The notes below the pieces were generated by a model. It made no database searches and was not told the origin of the DNA. It saw only the letters and a list, made by a program, of their open reading frames with translations. This document shows, piece after piece, positions 35,338-46,990 of a DNA stretch of 64,000 bases; within the stretch, counting starts at the first letter, position 1; each line of letters opens with the position of its first letter. Source of the DNA: Timema cristinae (taxonomy: Eukaryota; Arthropoda; Insecta; Phasmatodea; Timematidae); NCBI GenBank assembly GCA_039000515.1, contig JBCFYV010011172.1, forward strand, positions 76,455,427 to 76,519,426, read 5' to 3'. The position numbers and the translations under genes are program-made.

Positions 35338-35391
35338 ATGGATCGCCAGACCACAAGTGTGGATAACTCTAAAACTAAGAAACCTAAAGAG
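35338..35391 (+). CDS. Speculative first coding exon
   Basis: An ATG in a strong start context (gcgccATGG) opens a lysine-rich 18-codon stretch, MDRQTTSVDNSKTKKPKE, ending exactly at a GAG|gtaaaa donor-like site. Without splicing the frame stops eight codons later. No downstream exon was found on this strand before hexamerin, which has its own promoter, so this may be chance. Confidence 0.15.
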
Positions 35392-36454
35392 GTAAAACTT
35401 TGCATACATAACTAAGGGAAACCTCAAAGTGATTACCTTGCGCTTATTATTTTTACATAAATCAACAACATGAGCATATTTATTTACTACTTTTACATTA
35501 TTCTCCATCCTAACTCCTTAAACTACGTGACCGCATACTATTTAAACTTCAAAATAAAGTGACATAAAATGATTAAACTTGGGCTAGGCCTATGTTTAGT
35601 GGGGTTTTGGTTGGAAGGAACTTTTAGAAAATACAAACATACTATTTTTCAGTCAACACACTCTATTATTAATATTATTATTTCATATGCATTGATATTA
35701 TATATGAAAAGTGACAGTTGAAAATCACATGACGTAACGTAAAACTTTGATAATTATTTTAATAACTTATATAACTTTATAAAGTGTCTTTCTATCTAAA
35801 TAAAACTATACTTAAGATAACCTCAGGCATATTTCTTTTACTTTTACATAAATTAAAAGCTTAGTTCTGAGGCAAAAAAAAAAGCCAGTTAGATGAAACT
35901 TTAAATAGTTATTTAATAACTAAATCTCATGGTGTACAACTCATGCCAAGCCTTCTATTACTTATATATATATATATTTTATAAGTATGATTTTTAAGTT
36001 ACGCCCACCGGTAGTCACGCGGCTTATGGTGTTCGGAGCGACATATGTCAAAGTAACATTAAATATGCCGGGGAGGAACAAACCTTAAGGTTTCCTTAAA
36101 AACGCAAGGCTATGCCTCTCTCTCTCGCTATAATATATATGATTTTCAAAACATTTGAATGTGCTTTATTTTTAGCTCATTTTTAATGCTAATATTAAGT
36201 TTATGTGTAAGTTTGATTCTTTTACGGCGACGACTGCGATATCAACACATAATAAGAAACTTATTCACTTCCATCTTACGAGAAAGCTGATGGAAAAATT
36301 ATCATACATACGCGTATACGAGTACGATAATTCGATAAAGAAAACTTATAGGTAAAAAACCTCATCTTGTGAACACTGCATTAAATTGCCACTTCATAGA
36401 TTGAAAACCTTTAAGGTAGAAAAGACTCACCGTGGGAACGGGCTGTAAAGGTTT

Positions 36455-36665
36455 GTTCATCAGAGTTGTAAATCCTGGCTTGCCGGTGACAAGTTGGGAA
36501 TAGAATTCTGGCGGGGTGTACTAGGGGTGATTTTTCATAAATGGCTTACCACTCCACCTACACATTGATGCGGATACATTTTCGCACTAGCTTTCTCATT
36601 ACAAGCCTATTAATACAATTAAATGCCAATAGTATGAACAGGTAGTAAGCCATGGTTTAAAAATA
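36455..36665 (+). mobile_element. Degenerate SINE
   Basis: It keeps the family 1 order in worn form: ggcttgccggtgacaagttg, a decayed B box (gggaatagaattctgg), ggtgtactaggggtgatttt, catttttcgcac, and the tail gaacaggtagtaagcc. The same order occurs at 61690-61880. Confidence 0.6.
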
Positions 36666-37266
36666 TATATAGAACATAAGTATTTGCTAAGGATAAAAAA
36701 AAAAGTGAGTGCCTAGCAATATTTTTCAAGCTACTAGACGACTTTTAGCTAAAACGAATTTAACGGATGATTAGTTGCAGTTTGGGTCAAACTTTTAACC
36801 TGTGGTGGTGACACTGAAAGAAGATGACACTTAGTAAACAGTGGCGTGCCTGAATGAGAATTTGTTCCCATTTCCTTCCACAAAGACTGTAATAATTTTA
36901 TTAAGAACTTAAAAATTATGATTTAGAACTAAAATATATAGCTCTGAAGATATTATTTTGAATGTAGAGGCAACATTTTAAATCCAGGCTTACGACTTAA
37001 TATTCAAAAGGTGTGCTGTTTTAAACATTAAACGTGCTCAATAAGAGAAAAAATACAGAAATATTATATTCGATACGTTGTACTGTACATTTCTGGGTGC
37101 TTATTGCTATGATGTGCAAGGAATGGAACGGAATTCTCTCAACTTTGCAGTCATACTTGCACAGATACACTTATCAGCCTAAAAGGTCTACGAACCTGGC
37201 TCATCTCTGCAATACACATCTCCTGTATCGCGAAGGTTCACGGGAGGGGTGAGGAGATGACGGTTC

Positions 37267-37279
37267 AGGTCAAAGGACA
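37267..37279 (+). promoter_or_regulatory. DR1-like nuclear receptor site upstream of hexamerin
   Basis: AGGTCA-A-AGGACA is two hormone-receptor half sites in direct repeat with one spacer base, one mismatch from the AGGTCAAAGGTCA consensus bound by HNF4/RXR(USP)-type receptors. It sits 28 bases upstream of the TATA box. Hexamerins are made in fat body, where HNF4 and ecdysone/juvenile-hormone pathway receptors act, so the site is plausible. Binding is inferred. Confidence 0.45.
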
Positions 37280-37306
37280 CACAGAGGCGAGATACAAGTT
37301 GACGAG

Positions 37307-37314
37307 TATATAAA
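37307..37314 (+). promoter_or_regulatory. Hexamerin TATA box
   Basis: TATATAAA lies 52 bases upstream of the hexamerin start codon, which puts transcription start near 37335-37340 and leaves a 5' leader of about 30 bases. A strong TATA box fits a highly expressed storage-protein gene. Confidence 0.8.
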
Positions 37315-37365
37315 CCTCGAGGTTTGACAGAAAGGACGTACTTTACCTACCAAGCGGTCTTGAAG

Positions 37366-40300
37366 ATGAAGTCGACTCTGGTTCTAGCGCTAGTCTGCCT
37401 GGCGGCCCTCGTGTCGGGTTATGCCGTGCCTGAGAAGGAAAGGAGGGTCTTGGGTGAGTTGCACACTTTCCTTAGGGAGGAGGGGGGGTTCAAGTCTTGA
37501 AGTATCTTTAATATTTGTTTGTTGGGCAATTCAGGGTCTTGCTAAGGGGTGAGGCTCGGAGAGCTCTTAAACCCCTATCCTCTACCCCTTGCAAGTTTGA
37601 TTAGTAATGTATTTTTGTATTCCTACGCAATGCCTGGACTAGTAACATCCAAATTTAATTTGAAGGGCCTTCCTTATTGGGCAGCTATAAAAGTATGATG
37701 TATTCATAAGTCAGATCACGTGATCTTGTTAGATATTATCAATATATATGTAAAACAACATTAATAATATTATAGTAAAATATTAATAACGTTGACAACC
37801 AAAAATATGTTTATTTTCCTAAAAGTTTCTTACTACCAGCGTCCTACCTTAGCGTATCGGGGTCATATAATTCACACTACTGTACCTACAATCCCAACTC
37901 TGTTTAAAATCTTTTTAAATTGCTTACCGTCATGTTGGAGGACTTCATTAAGAGCCACCATACGTAGAAAAATATCATCTATGGGTACAGCCATGTAATT
38001 TTTGTTCTGTAATAAACATTAATGGGGACTTTCTTGGACATATTCATTTATGTATAGCAATATTTCCCGAGGAAGATGCTATAATAGCATCGAAATATCG
38101 AAGTGTGTGTAAATATGTGTTAGTGTTTTTACTTTTATTTGTGCTCTACCATTTTCCTAATATTCTATCATTTTATTTATTACAAAAGGTTTTTGCTCAA
38201 TGCACTTTTTTCATACATAGTACTATCATTGATTATTTTTATTCTAGCACCACGTATTACTACCCGTTTTGGTTATACAGTTATATTATACTAATTACGC
38301 TAATGGTTTATGAGATTAGGGAGGTTAAATTTAGAGTAGGTGTACCCTCATTTGCATGGAGGTAGATTAAACATCTATTTTGGAAAAAACACCCTCAGTA
38401 CACCTGACCGAGATTTGAACCTCAATCTCCCTGTCATTGGCAGTCTAATCTATTGTGAGAGTAACTAACGACTTATATCATGAGTCCACTGAAGCGGGTA
38501 GCTTATTATTGATTAGTTAAAACTCAATAAATTCAATAAAGACGTTAAAAATATTTTTATAGCAATGTAAATATTAAAGATCTTCAACATGTTAAAATAA
38601 TCCAATGCTGACTCTAATACACTTAACTAATTATTTAAAAACGTAAATTTCATTGGTTTAAGTATTTTACTCTGCCGGAAGATTTGCTTACCAAATGATT
38701 TTCATATGGTCTTAGCGACCGGTCCTAGCAGAGGAACTATATAGATAAATAAGCTTTTATTAGTTTAAAATAAATACTCGTATATTTTGAACTTTATGAA
38801 TAATTCGGCTCTTTGCCTGGGCTATTTAATGTTAGTGTTTAGGCCAGGATAATTTCTTAAATGTATTTTAGTTTAGAATTAACATTTATCATCAGATAAC
38901 AATTTAATAAATGATGAGCAGATAAGTGGCACCAATAAATATTTCTTTACAACATGATTCAATATAGATTAAACCTGGAATAACTTTTTAATTATCTAAA
39001 TTAATGGCTTTTCTTTTATTTAGGATCTTTTAAACTCAGGACTATTTCCTCATATAATGTGGGCCTATCTATACTGGTTCTTAGATTGATGTAACTTCTT
39101 AGCAGTGCTTCTGGGATATATTTTATTTTTTTAAGCGATTTAAACAAATGCCATCTCGATGATTTATCAAAATCTTACTAGTGATGTTGTTTTAGTAAAA
39201 TAAAATATTAATTTTTGTAACAATTAAAAAAAAAATTGTCACTAGAATTATTTTGTTTGTTTGAATATAGCTTAAATATGTCAAAATAAAATCCTGTGAC
39301 CTTTGAAATACAATAACTAAGTGGTTAATTGACTAGTTGTAAAGATTAAAAATATAAGACAAGAATCCTTACTTTAATTTAGTTGTAAATGAAATAGTCA
39401 GACAAATCCAAATTTTTCTTAGTGTGAGAATATACAAAGGTAAAATTTTAAAAGAAGACTAGCTTATTGCTGATTAAAAAATATAAAACATTCATTTAAA
39501 AAAAATATGATTTATTTTTTAGATGTCAAATTAAAGAAGGAAAAATATGTAATTTTATAAAAATTCAATGGTTATTACTATCATTTGTCAGCGTTTGGGT
39601 TATACGGAATATTTACTAATATTATAGGGTTTTTAGAATTAATATACGTTTATTTATGTTTAATTTTACAGCCGACAAAGTATTCTTGTCGAGACAGAAA
39701 CAGATCTTGAGACTTTTTGTGAGAATCCAGCAGCCCACTTTGTACCAAGACTTGATTGAGATCAGCAAGTCCTACAGCATAGAAGAGAACATCGACAAGT
39801 ACGCTGTAAGTACAGCTCAGTGCTTAAATGATTGCTTTCAAAATACTGACTAGTCAAGCTTCAGTTAAATATGGCTTGTAAAATTTTAAACAAACCTATT
39901 TTTTGACTAAAATTGATTTCCTAAAAACACTTATTTTATCACCCAATTAATCAATGAATCTTAATAAGTGTGGGAATACTATTACTAAGGAAAGTGGTGT
40001 GATATTTCTGCTCACAGCGCACGACTTACAAGTTAGGCCAGCCTAAGAAACAATCTCCAATATTATATATCTGTAAATTGTGCTTATATAAGCAAATCTG
40101 AGTTTGTAAAAAGTGATTATAAGGAACCTATTATATTATCTACATACATTGGTACAGCCTTTGAATGTGTACAGTTTTTTTTACAGAAATACTTGTAGCA
40201 TTGGCAGTGTAGTAGTAAAAAAAAATTGAGGGCTTGCACTGTTTTGTTTTAATCAGTTTTTGAATAATGTGTTTAATGTTTGACAGAGCACACTGCAAAA

Positions 40301-43300
40301 ATTAGTCACATTCCACTTCAAGTCGGCAATGTTATTTAGTTTTTTATGAGAGTCAGAGTAAAAAAAATATGTGGTGGCCGCCACGGTAGCTAAGGGAAGG
40401 TTAGAAAGAAGGATTGTGGCGCGGGGAGGGGGGGAGGGGGATCTAAATCTTGCGAGCTTGAAAACAAACAAATACATGTGCATGAGTGTTGGTAGGATTA
40501 AGGAGGTTGAGCAGTCTAAGGCTAATAAACATTCAATTAGAGAGATGAGAGAATATCACAACATGACCTCCCGAGTAAAAGTCAAGTAGGCCTGAATTGA
40601 TATATAACTACTTTGGAAATAGTCTCTCTACTCTCACAATAAATAGTTCTAGATAGTTTGAATCACTGAGAGCTAGAACTTGTAATAGAACATGAAGATA
40701 AACAATACATTAAGATATTGTTTAAAAAGTAATTTGACAGAGAGCGTGTGTTTGTCCCCAGTTCCCTAAGGAAGTGAAGAAGTTTCTGTACCTATACAAG
40801 GCAGGATTCTTCCTCCCAAGAAGTGATATCTTCGTTCCTCTGGAGAAGAAGCACAGCGAGCAAGCCAAGCTCTTGTCCGAGCTGTTCTATGATGCCAAGG
40901 ACTATGACACGTTCTTCAAGGTAAACAAAATCACTATTTCGTAAAAATATTATTTATTTATCATAACTCAAACATCTCATAAGTTAATTCGAATGATTGT
41001 GAAATGTATCTCAGCCAATTATTCACCAACCCATTAACTGATATAAATGTTTGATGGTAAAATGTTCCAGACCGCCGTATGGGCCCGCAACCACCTCAAT
41101 GGTGGTGTGTTCCTCTACTCCTTCACTCGGTCCCTGCAGGCCCGCGAGGACACCAGGTTCTTCTACATCCCCCCCTACTACGAGATCTACCCCTTCCTCT
41201 TCGTAGACGAACATGTCATTCAGAAACTGTATGAAGCGAGATTAACAAGTACGTACAGTAACGTATCTTAAACAATATTATCTGGGTAAGAGACCAACCG
41301 GATACACAAACACTAAGATATTTTAGAAACCACCTGGGATTGAATAAGTTTATCTCCCATGGTCATTATACTGATCTTTTTCTCCAATCAGGTGTTGAAA
41401 GTGGAGAGAGCAAACCTATCGTTCTCAAATCCAACTACACGGGTTACTGGGACAGTGAGAGGAACCCTGAAGCCATCCTAGCTTATTTCACCGAGGACGT
41501 GGGTTTGAACGCCTTCAACTCCGAGTGGAACAGACTATACCCATCCTGGTTCAACACCACCGAGTACAAAGTGAACATAGACCGTCGTGGAGAGCTGTTC
41601 CTTTATTACCAGAAGCAGCTGTTGGCCAGATACTTCTTAGAAAGACTCAGCAACAACCTTGGAGATATCCCGTCCTTTGAAGAAGAGTATGAAGTGAGTA
41701 CGGTGACAACATATCAGAGAGGAGAAATAGTTACCTATAGGGGTACAAAGATTCCTGACCATCTGAATACAAACTCAACTAGAGATTGTCAAAGTTATAA
41801 GAGTCATGAACAATGTCTACTTTATGTTTATTAAATCCATTTTGTTTGTTCCTGAATTAAAACTAAGAGAGAGTTTTAAATATATTGAAACGTTTCTATT
41901 AGAAATAAGACCTACGACGAAAGAAATCAAAATCTTAGTGCTCAATTCTCTACTCAGGATGATAGAGCGACCGCTCAGATCAGAAGTTATCTGAACCATC
42001 GGTTGTATTATATTCACAGTGACTTATGGATGTAGCTCAAAGTTTATTTTGTTTGTTCTTGTTTCAGACCGGTTACTTCCCTCATCTCAGGTTCAACAAT
42101 GGTCAATCTGTGACAGGTCGTCAGCAGTACAGCACGTTCTACGATACCGAGGCTATCAGTGTCCAAGATGTCAAAGAAACTGCGTCCAGGCTGCGACAAG
42201 CTATTGCATCTGGTTACATCTTCAATGTGAGTAAACCCAACGCAAGTTATTTTAGATTCCACATTCAAGTGGTTTAATCTTTCACTTATATCCTCCTCAT
42301 CTCTCCACTTGTTACTATGTTAACAACTATTTTATTGAAACCAGGAGCAAGGCGTGAAGATCTCTCTGTTTGAAACTGACGGGAGGAACATGCTTGGTGA
42401 GCTTATCAACTTCTACGGCAACAGTCCCAACAAACACTACTATGGTTCCTACTTCAATGAAGCTCTGTACGTCACAGGTCACGTGGCAGACCCCCAACAA
42501 CAATATGGGGTAAGGTATATTCATTGTATTAGCTTTACAGCGAATATATAGTTTCCAATCGACTCTAGTTCAGATTTATATTTTAAATATTCGTCTAGAC
42601 TATCATTAATTATTAATCAACACGCTTGGAAGTATATTCTATTCATCTTTGTTCCCAACATATGGTTTGGTGCGAGGATGTGTAGATATTGTAACGAGAT
42701 CAGGCATATTCTAAAAATTATATGTTCATCAGTATAGATTAGCAAAAAGGGACTTTTTACTATTAAAGATTACAAATCATATCGAAATTCTAATACATAT
42801 ATCATCAGTTTGTTTAAATACATTAATATAATGGCAGTTGGACATTGTTTAAAAATTTGTATTGTTTGTTGCAAATAGATTTATTGACTTTAGTGATAGT
42901 TGAGAAGTATTTTTATAAACTTGTGTTATATCTATCTGGATATTCTCTTAATTGGAATAATATTGATCAAATATTCTCTAAATGTAGGCAAAAGAATCCC
43001 TAGGTAATGATTGTTAATTTTCAGCTCGCTCCCAGTGCACTCCTCAATTACGAGACAGCCTTGAGAGACCCTCTGTACTACAGTCTGGTGAAGAGGTTAT
43101 TCGAGAGTGTGGTCTTCAAGTACGTGGCCAAGCAGCCCAAGTACACCTACGAGACGGTAAGAAAACCTTGCTCGTCTTGCGGGAGAATTCAGAAGCTCTA
43201 ATACCAAATATTGCTGTGCGATCAAGCAACGAGCGTCGTTTGTTTATCAAACTTACGCGAAGCACCTGCAATGTCACTATTTAAAATGGGATGATTTTCT

Positions 43301-44836
43301 ATTTTCTCGAAGATACTTTATTTATTATGATAAATGGTTTAGTGAAGGTATTTTTTTAAATAACAATTTTCTTATAAAAATAATAGTACAACCTAATAAA
43401 AATACTTTTATGCTATGTCATGAATTATTTATTACTTCAAATCCCTGATGATAAGACAATTAAGTGTCTTGTAAAATAGATAGTAATAATAAATAGTAAC
43501 AAACTTTTGGCATCTTGTTTCTCAGCTGCATTCCCCGGAGTCAAAGTGCAAGGTGTTGAGATCGACCCTCTAATCACCTATTTCGATGACTTCGAGATCA
43601 ACCTCGACAACGTTGTGAGCGTGAACGACCCCAAGGACGGTGAGCATGTTGACTTCAGGGTGAAGCAAGGCAGACTGAACCACAAGCCCTTCAACTACAA
43701 GGTGTCTGTAGAGAGTGACAAGGAGACCGACGTCATGGTCAAGGTGTTCATCAGCCCCAAATACGACAACTATGGCCGTGAGTTCGACCTGGACACCAAG
43801 ATCTTCTACGCCGTGGAGCTCGACAGGTTCCCAGCCAAGGGTGAGTTTGATTCAATAGTTCTGTCTTAGTAGTGACATCTTGTCAAATGAGCTTTCCATA
43901 AAGGATAGTCTGTAAATATCTCTCTAAACTCTGTGGAGCCATGATTGTATGTGCTTCGAAGATTTCAACAGTGTTCCATGGCTCACTTTAATAACTAAGT
44001 AAGAAACATTAACAATTAAGATACATTGGTACAATATTATACTTATATTTAACTTATTGTTTCATGAAAACTTAAATTGTATTACAACTGATATTTTTAA
44101 CAGTTCTAACCTTTTAAATCCAAAATATTAAACTTTAATTATTTTCGTATGTTGATTTTTCTTTGTAGTGTTCAAAATACAATGCTTTTTATAATAAAAA
44201 CCTAACGGTATGTTTCCAGTGAATGTCGGTACGACTGTTATTGAGCGTAACTCCATCAACTCATCAGTGGCTGTTCCCGACGCACCATCCTTCAGATACA
44301 TCCTCAACAAGGTGGATGCTGCTTTGGAAGACAAGGAAGAGTACTTCATTGACAAGGTGAGTGATTTTTTTTTTACATTTATGAAGTATGGAAGTAATAT
44401 TAATCACTTCAAGTCACTGGGAGTCCAGAGTTGACTGAGAATGGCTTAAGTTTTAAAAAAGAGAAATTTCCATCCATCTTAAAGCTATCATTTCTCCTGA
44501 TATAGATGTTTTATTTATCCTTCCTCAGTTCGCCCGCTACCACGGTTTCCCTCAGAGGCTCCTCATCCCCAAGGGCAGGAAGCACGGTTTCCCCGTCGAA
44601 TTCGCGGTAGTGGTACTCCCCTCGACCAGGCCGACAAGGATGATTTGTGGAAGTACAGCCTTGGTTCCGTCACCCTCTTGGGCACTCCAGCAAACACCAA
44701 GTACCCCGACTCTCGTCCCATCAACTTCCCCTTGGACCGCCCTTACCGCAGCGTGTACGATGCGTTCACCCCCAACACCTTCGTTAAGACCGTGTCCATC
44801 TTCCACAAGAATCTCGAGGAGATCAACACCGTCTAG
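37366..44836 (+). CDS. Hexamerin (insect storage protein), 11 coding exons
   Basis: Hexamerins are secreted by the fat body and assemble into hemolymph hexamers that store amino acids. Exons: 37366-37453, 39672-39805, 40762-40920, 41071-41248, 41392-41693, 42068-42226, 42345-42509, 43025-43156, 43526-43840, 44220-44356, 44529-44836; all introns are GT-AG. About 692 aa, normal for the family. [20 protein letters not shown] is a signal peptide. Hemocyanin N, M and C domains occupy roughly 30-155, 160-440 and 445-690; [19 protein letters not shown] is a typical hexamerin segment. The first copper site reads AFNSEWN where hemocyanins have histidines, so it does not bind oxygen. NTT near residue 241 may be glycosylated. 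Exons are GC-rich with C-ending codons, unlike the AT-rich introns. The exon 8/9 junction is one base out of phase, and another base is missing near 44602 ([11 protein letters not shown]), probably assembly errors. Confidence 0.95.
37454..39671 (+). other. Hexamerin intron 1
   Basis: 2.2-kb AT-rich intron between the signal-peptide exon and the first domain exon. It contains a minus-strand SINE at about 38243-38475 and nothing else recognised. Later hexamerin introns are short (about 120-960 bases) and featureless. Confidence 0.85.
38243..38475 (-). mobile_element. SINE, family 1, divergent (minus strand)
   Basis: Read on the minus strand: actgccaatgacagggagat, a B box gaggttcaaatctcgg, ggtgtactgagggtg, a body with ccattagcgtaattagtata, and the tail aaacgggtagtaatacgtgg with tgcta. 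Multiple substitutions mark it as older than the copies at 8679, 19824 and 32330. Confidence 0.85.
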
Positions 44837-45186
44837 GCCTAGAAGACCGTCAAATTATCATCTGAAGACCAGACAAATTATATAAACAACTCTAAGGGGC
44901 CGTATTACAGAACTTGAGTTATATGTCGACACATATCCAGGTGATAGGATTTCATTCTTTGTTTTGAAAGACATTTTTAATTCTGGATATTATTTCAACA
45001 TACATATAAAGTAGGTTCTATAATATTGGACTGGAATTAGTATTACTAACTGTTTAATTTCTTAGTGTCTGTGATGAAACATAAGTAAAAGTACAACCAA
45101 ATATTAAAATTTCATTTGTAAGTCAACGCGTTAAAAGATTTAAAATATAACATGTAACAATCCGTTTGAATATATTTTATAAACCA

Positions 45187-45192
45187 AATAAA
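45187..45192 (+). terminator. Hexamerin polyadenylation signal
   Basis: AATAAA about 350 bases after the stop codon, in AT-rich sequence. It is the first canonical signal on this strand downstream of the gene. Confidence 0.65.
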
Positions 45193-46734
45193 ATGCAAAA
45201 TTCCATAACTAAAAATGCTATGTTTTAATTTATGCCCTACCATTAACTCCTACCTTAAATAATTTGACACTTAAAAATACGTTTACTAAAATACTATTCT
45301 CCTAATTAACGTTCACAGTTCTTTAATGTTGATTTTGGAGTTAAGAAGTGTCTAAGAATACCCTTTATTTATTAAAGTAGTAAAATAAGAGATTGACATA
45401 ATAGTTTATTAAAGTCAGCTCTGTGTAAGATTAAGTAATACACCTAAATAAATATCTTAGTATGTAAGTCAAATAACAGACGTAAGATTCATTCTCCTTG
45501 TATTTCTCATCTCACACAAATTTGAACTAATGGTAGACACACAGAGAGGTAGTAGACATTTGAGAGACCATTGGTTGATTAGAATATAGGCCTAACCTAA
45601 ACTTGAATGAAATTACTGTACAAAGAAATGATCACTTATCATTATGAAATAAGAACTTTGACATATTTTTGTGTGTTCATTTTATTTATATTTTCTCAAA
45701 ATAATCATATCTCAAACTCACTCATTGTTTAAATTTGTTTACCTATATTTTATTTCCTTTGAATGGGATTAAGATGTAGTTAGATGTAAGGAAAGAAGGA
45801 CCTAACTGCAAAACGAAATAAATTAAGTTTGTGAATCCAACACACACCAGCGAGAATAATTATTATCATTACTCTAACATTGAACGTATCACTTATAAAT
45901 TGATGCCACTGTAATGCATTGTTATATTTCGTCTTTATTGGGCGTTGAACAAAATACATGGCTGCTTTGTTACTTTACATCCCGTAAGCTCGAATTCTTC
46001 CCAAAGTGGCGTTGGAGGGGAGGGGGGTGTAACTTTTAACTCCCAAAAATAGAAGGGGGTAAAAAGTATAATTTTTACCCCCTTTAGCCTCCAAAGATAA
46101 TATAACAAAACATTTAGATAATGTAAATATCTTGCTGAAGCAAGATACAAAGTTCACACTAAGTTAAATTAATTAAAATAAAATGTACGTAGAGCACACA
46201 CTGAAAAAATTTTTGAAAACTTTGATAGTGATACCAGCTTAATCACCTAATGCAGAAAGAAGTTTTCAATGCTTGTACGAATAAAAAACTATCTTTGATC
46301 CACGATGAGGCAACGTAGACTAAATCACCTGTGTCTGCTTAATACACACCCTGAGAGATTCAACAAAATTGAAATTGCAAAAATAGTTAGTGGTTTTATA
46401 GCTAGTAGCGAATATAGGGAAAAGGTGTCCTTTAATTTTCATTGTTTCATAATTTTTAACTGAGTTGCTTCAGATATAATTTTTCTTAATTTGTTTTGTG
46501 TGTATTAATTCTAATGTTTGGCAAGACTAAAATAAATGAGAAAAATGAACAATGGGACCGTTAAATATAGGTATCCCTCGTTATACGCGATCTCCCATTA
46601 CGCGTTTTTTGCCATAACGCGATTCAAGTAAAATAAAAAACATGCTTGGTCGGCTGTAATTTCGCAGTCATCTTGTGCGCGCCCATAGACAGACAGACAG
46701 ACAGACAGACAAGGGGCGTGCTCTGATTCTCCCT
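45193..46734. other. Spacer between hexamerin and the LINE
   Basis: AT-rich and without a gene. At 46567-46625 a stretch repeats tatacgcg, attacgcg and ataacgcg, resembling a transposon terminus. An (AGAC)n microsatellite follows at 46687-46711, close to the LINE 3' end. Confidence 0.55.
46687..46711. repeat. (AGAC)n microsatellite
   Basis: About six AGAC units just outside the conserved LINE 3' end. On the minus strand it reads (GTCT)n and could be a simple-sequence tail generated at LINE insertion. Confidence 0.9.
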
Positions 46735-46990
46735 GAAGGGGAGCACGAGAGCAAGTTCCAATACGTACCGACCAATTGGTCACACCATGTGGTTCGCAAA
46801 AATTCAGGACAGGTTGTCGCGTTTCGCGAAGTTCTGAAACAAAGAACAGAGAAAACATATTATTAATTAATATTGGGGGGTAAGAGTTTTGGGGAAACCG
46901 AATAAGGTTTTTTTTTAGAGATACGTACGGAGACACTACTCTATGGGGGGCTTGGTGAGAGCCTCCCAAACCACTGTTGACTCATCTCGC

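Larger units (their letters stand above)
34141..37260. other. Intergenic stretch upstream of hexamerin
   Basis: It contains a worn SINE (36455-36665) and one candidate first exon (35338-35391), listed separately. The remainder is AT-rich, with short TA and CT repeats, and no gene is recognised. Confidence 0.5.

Noticed and set aside
41340..41834. 164-residue single-exon gene
   Set aside because: This is hexamerin exon 5 read through into both flanking introns; the exon is 41392-41693.
43507..43869. Separate small gene starting [11 protein letters not shown]
   Set aside because: The ATG is intronic; the segment is hexamerin exon 9 (43526-43840).
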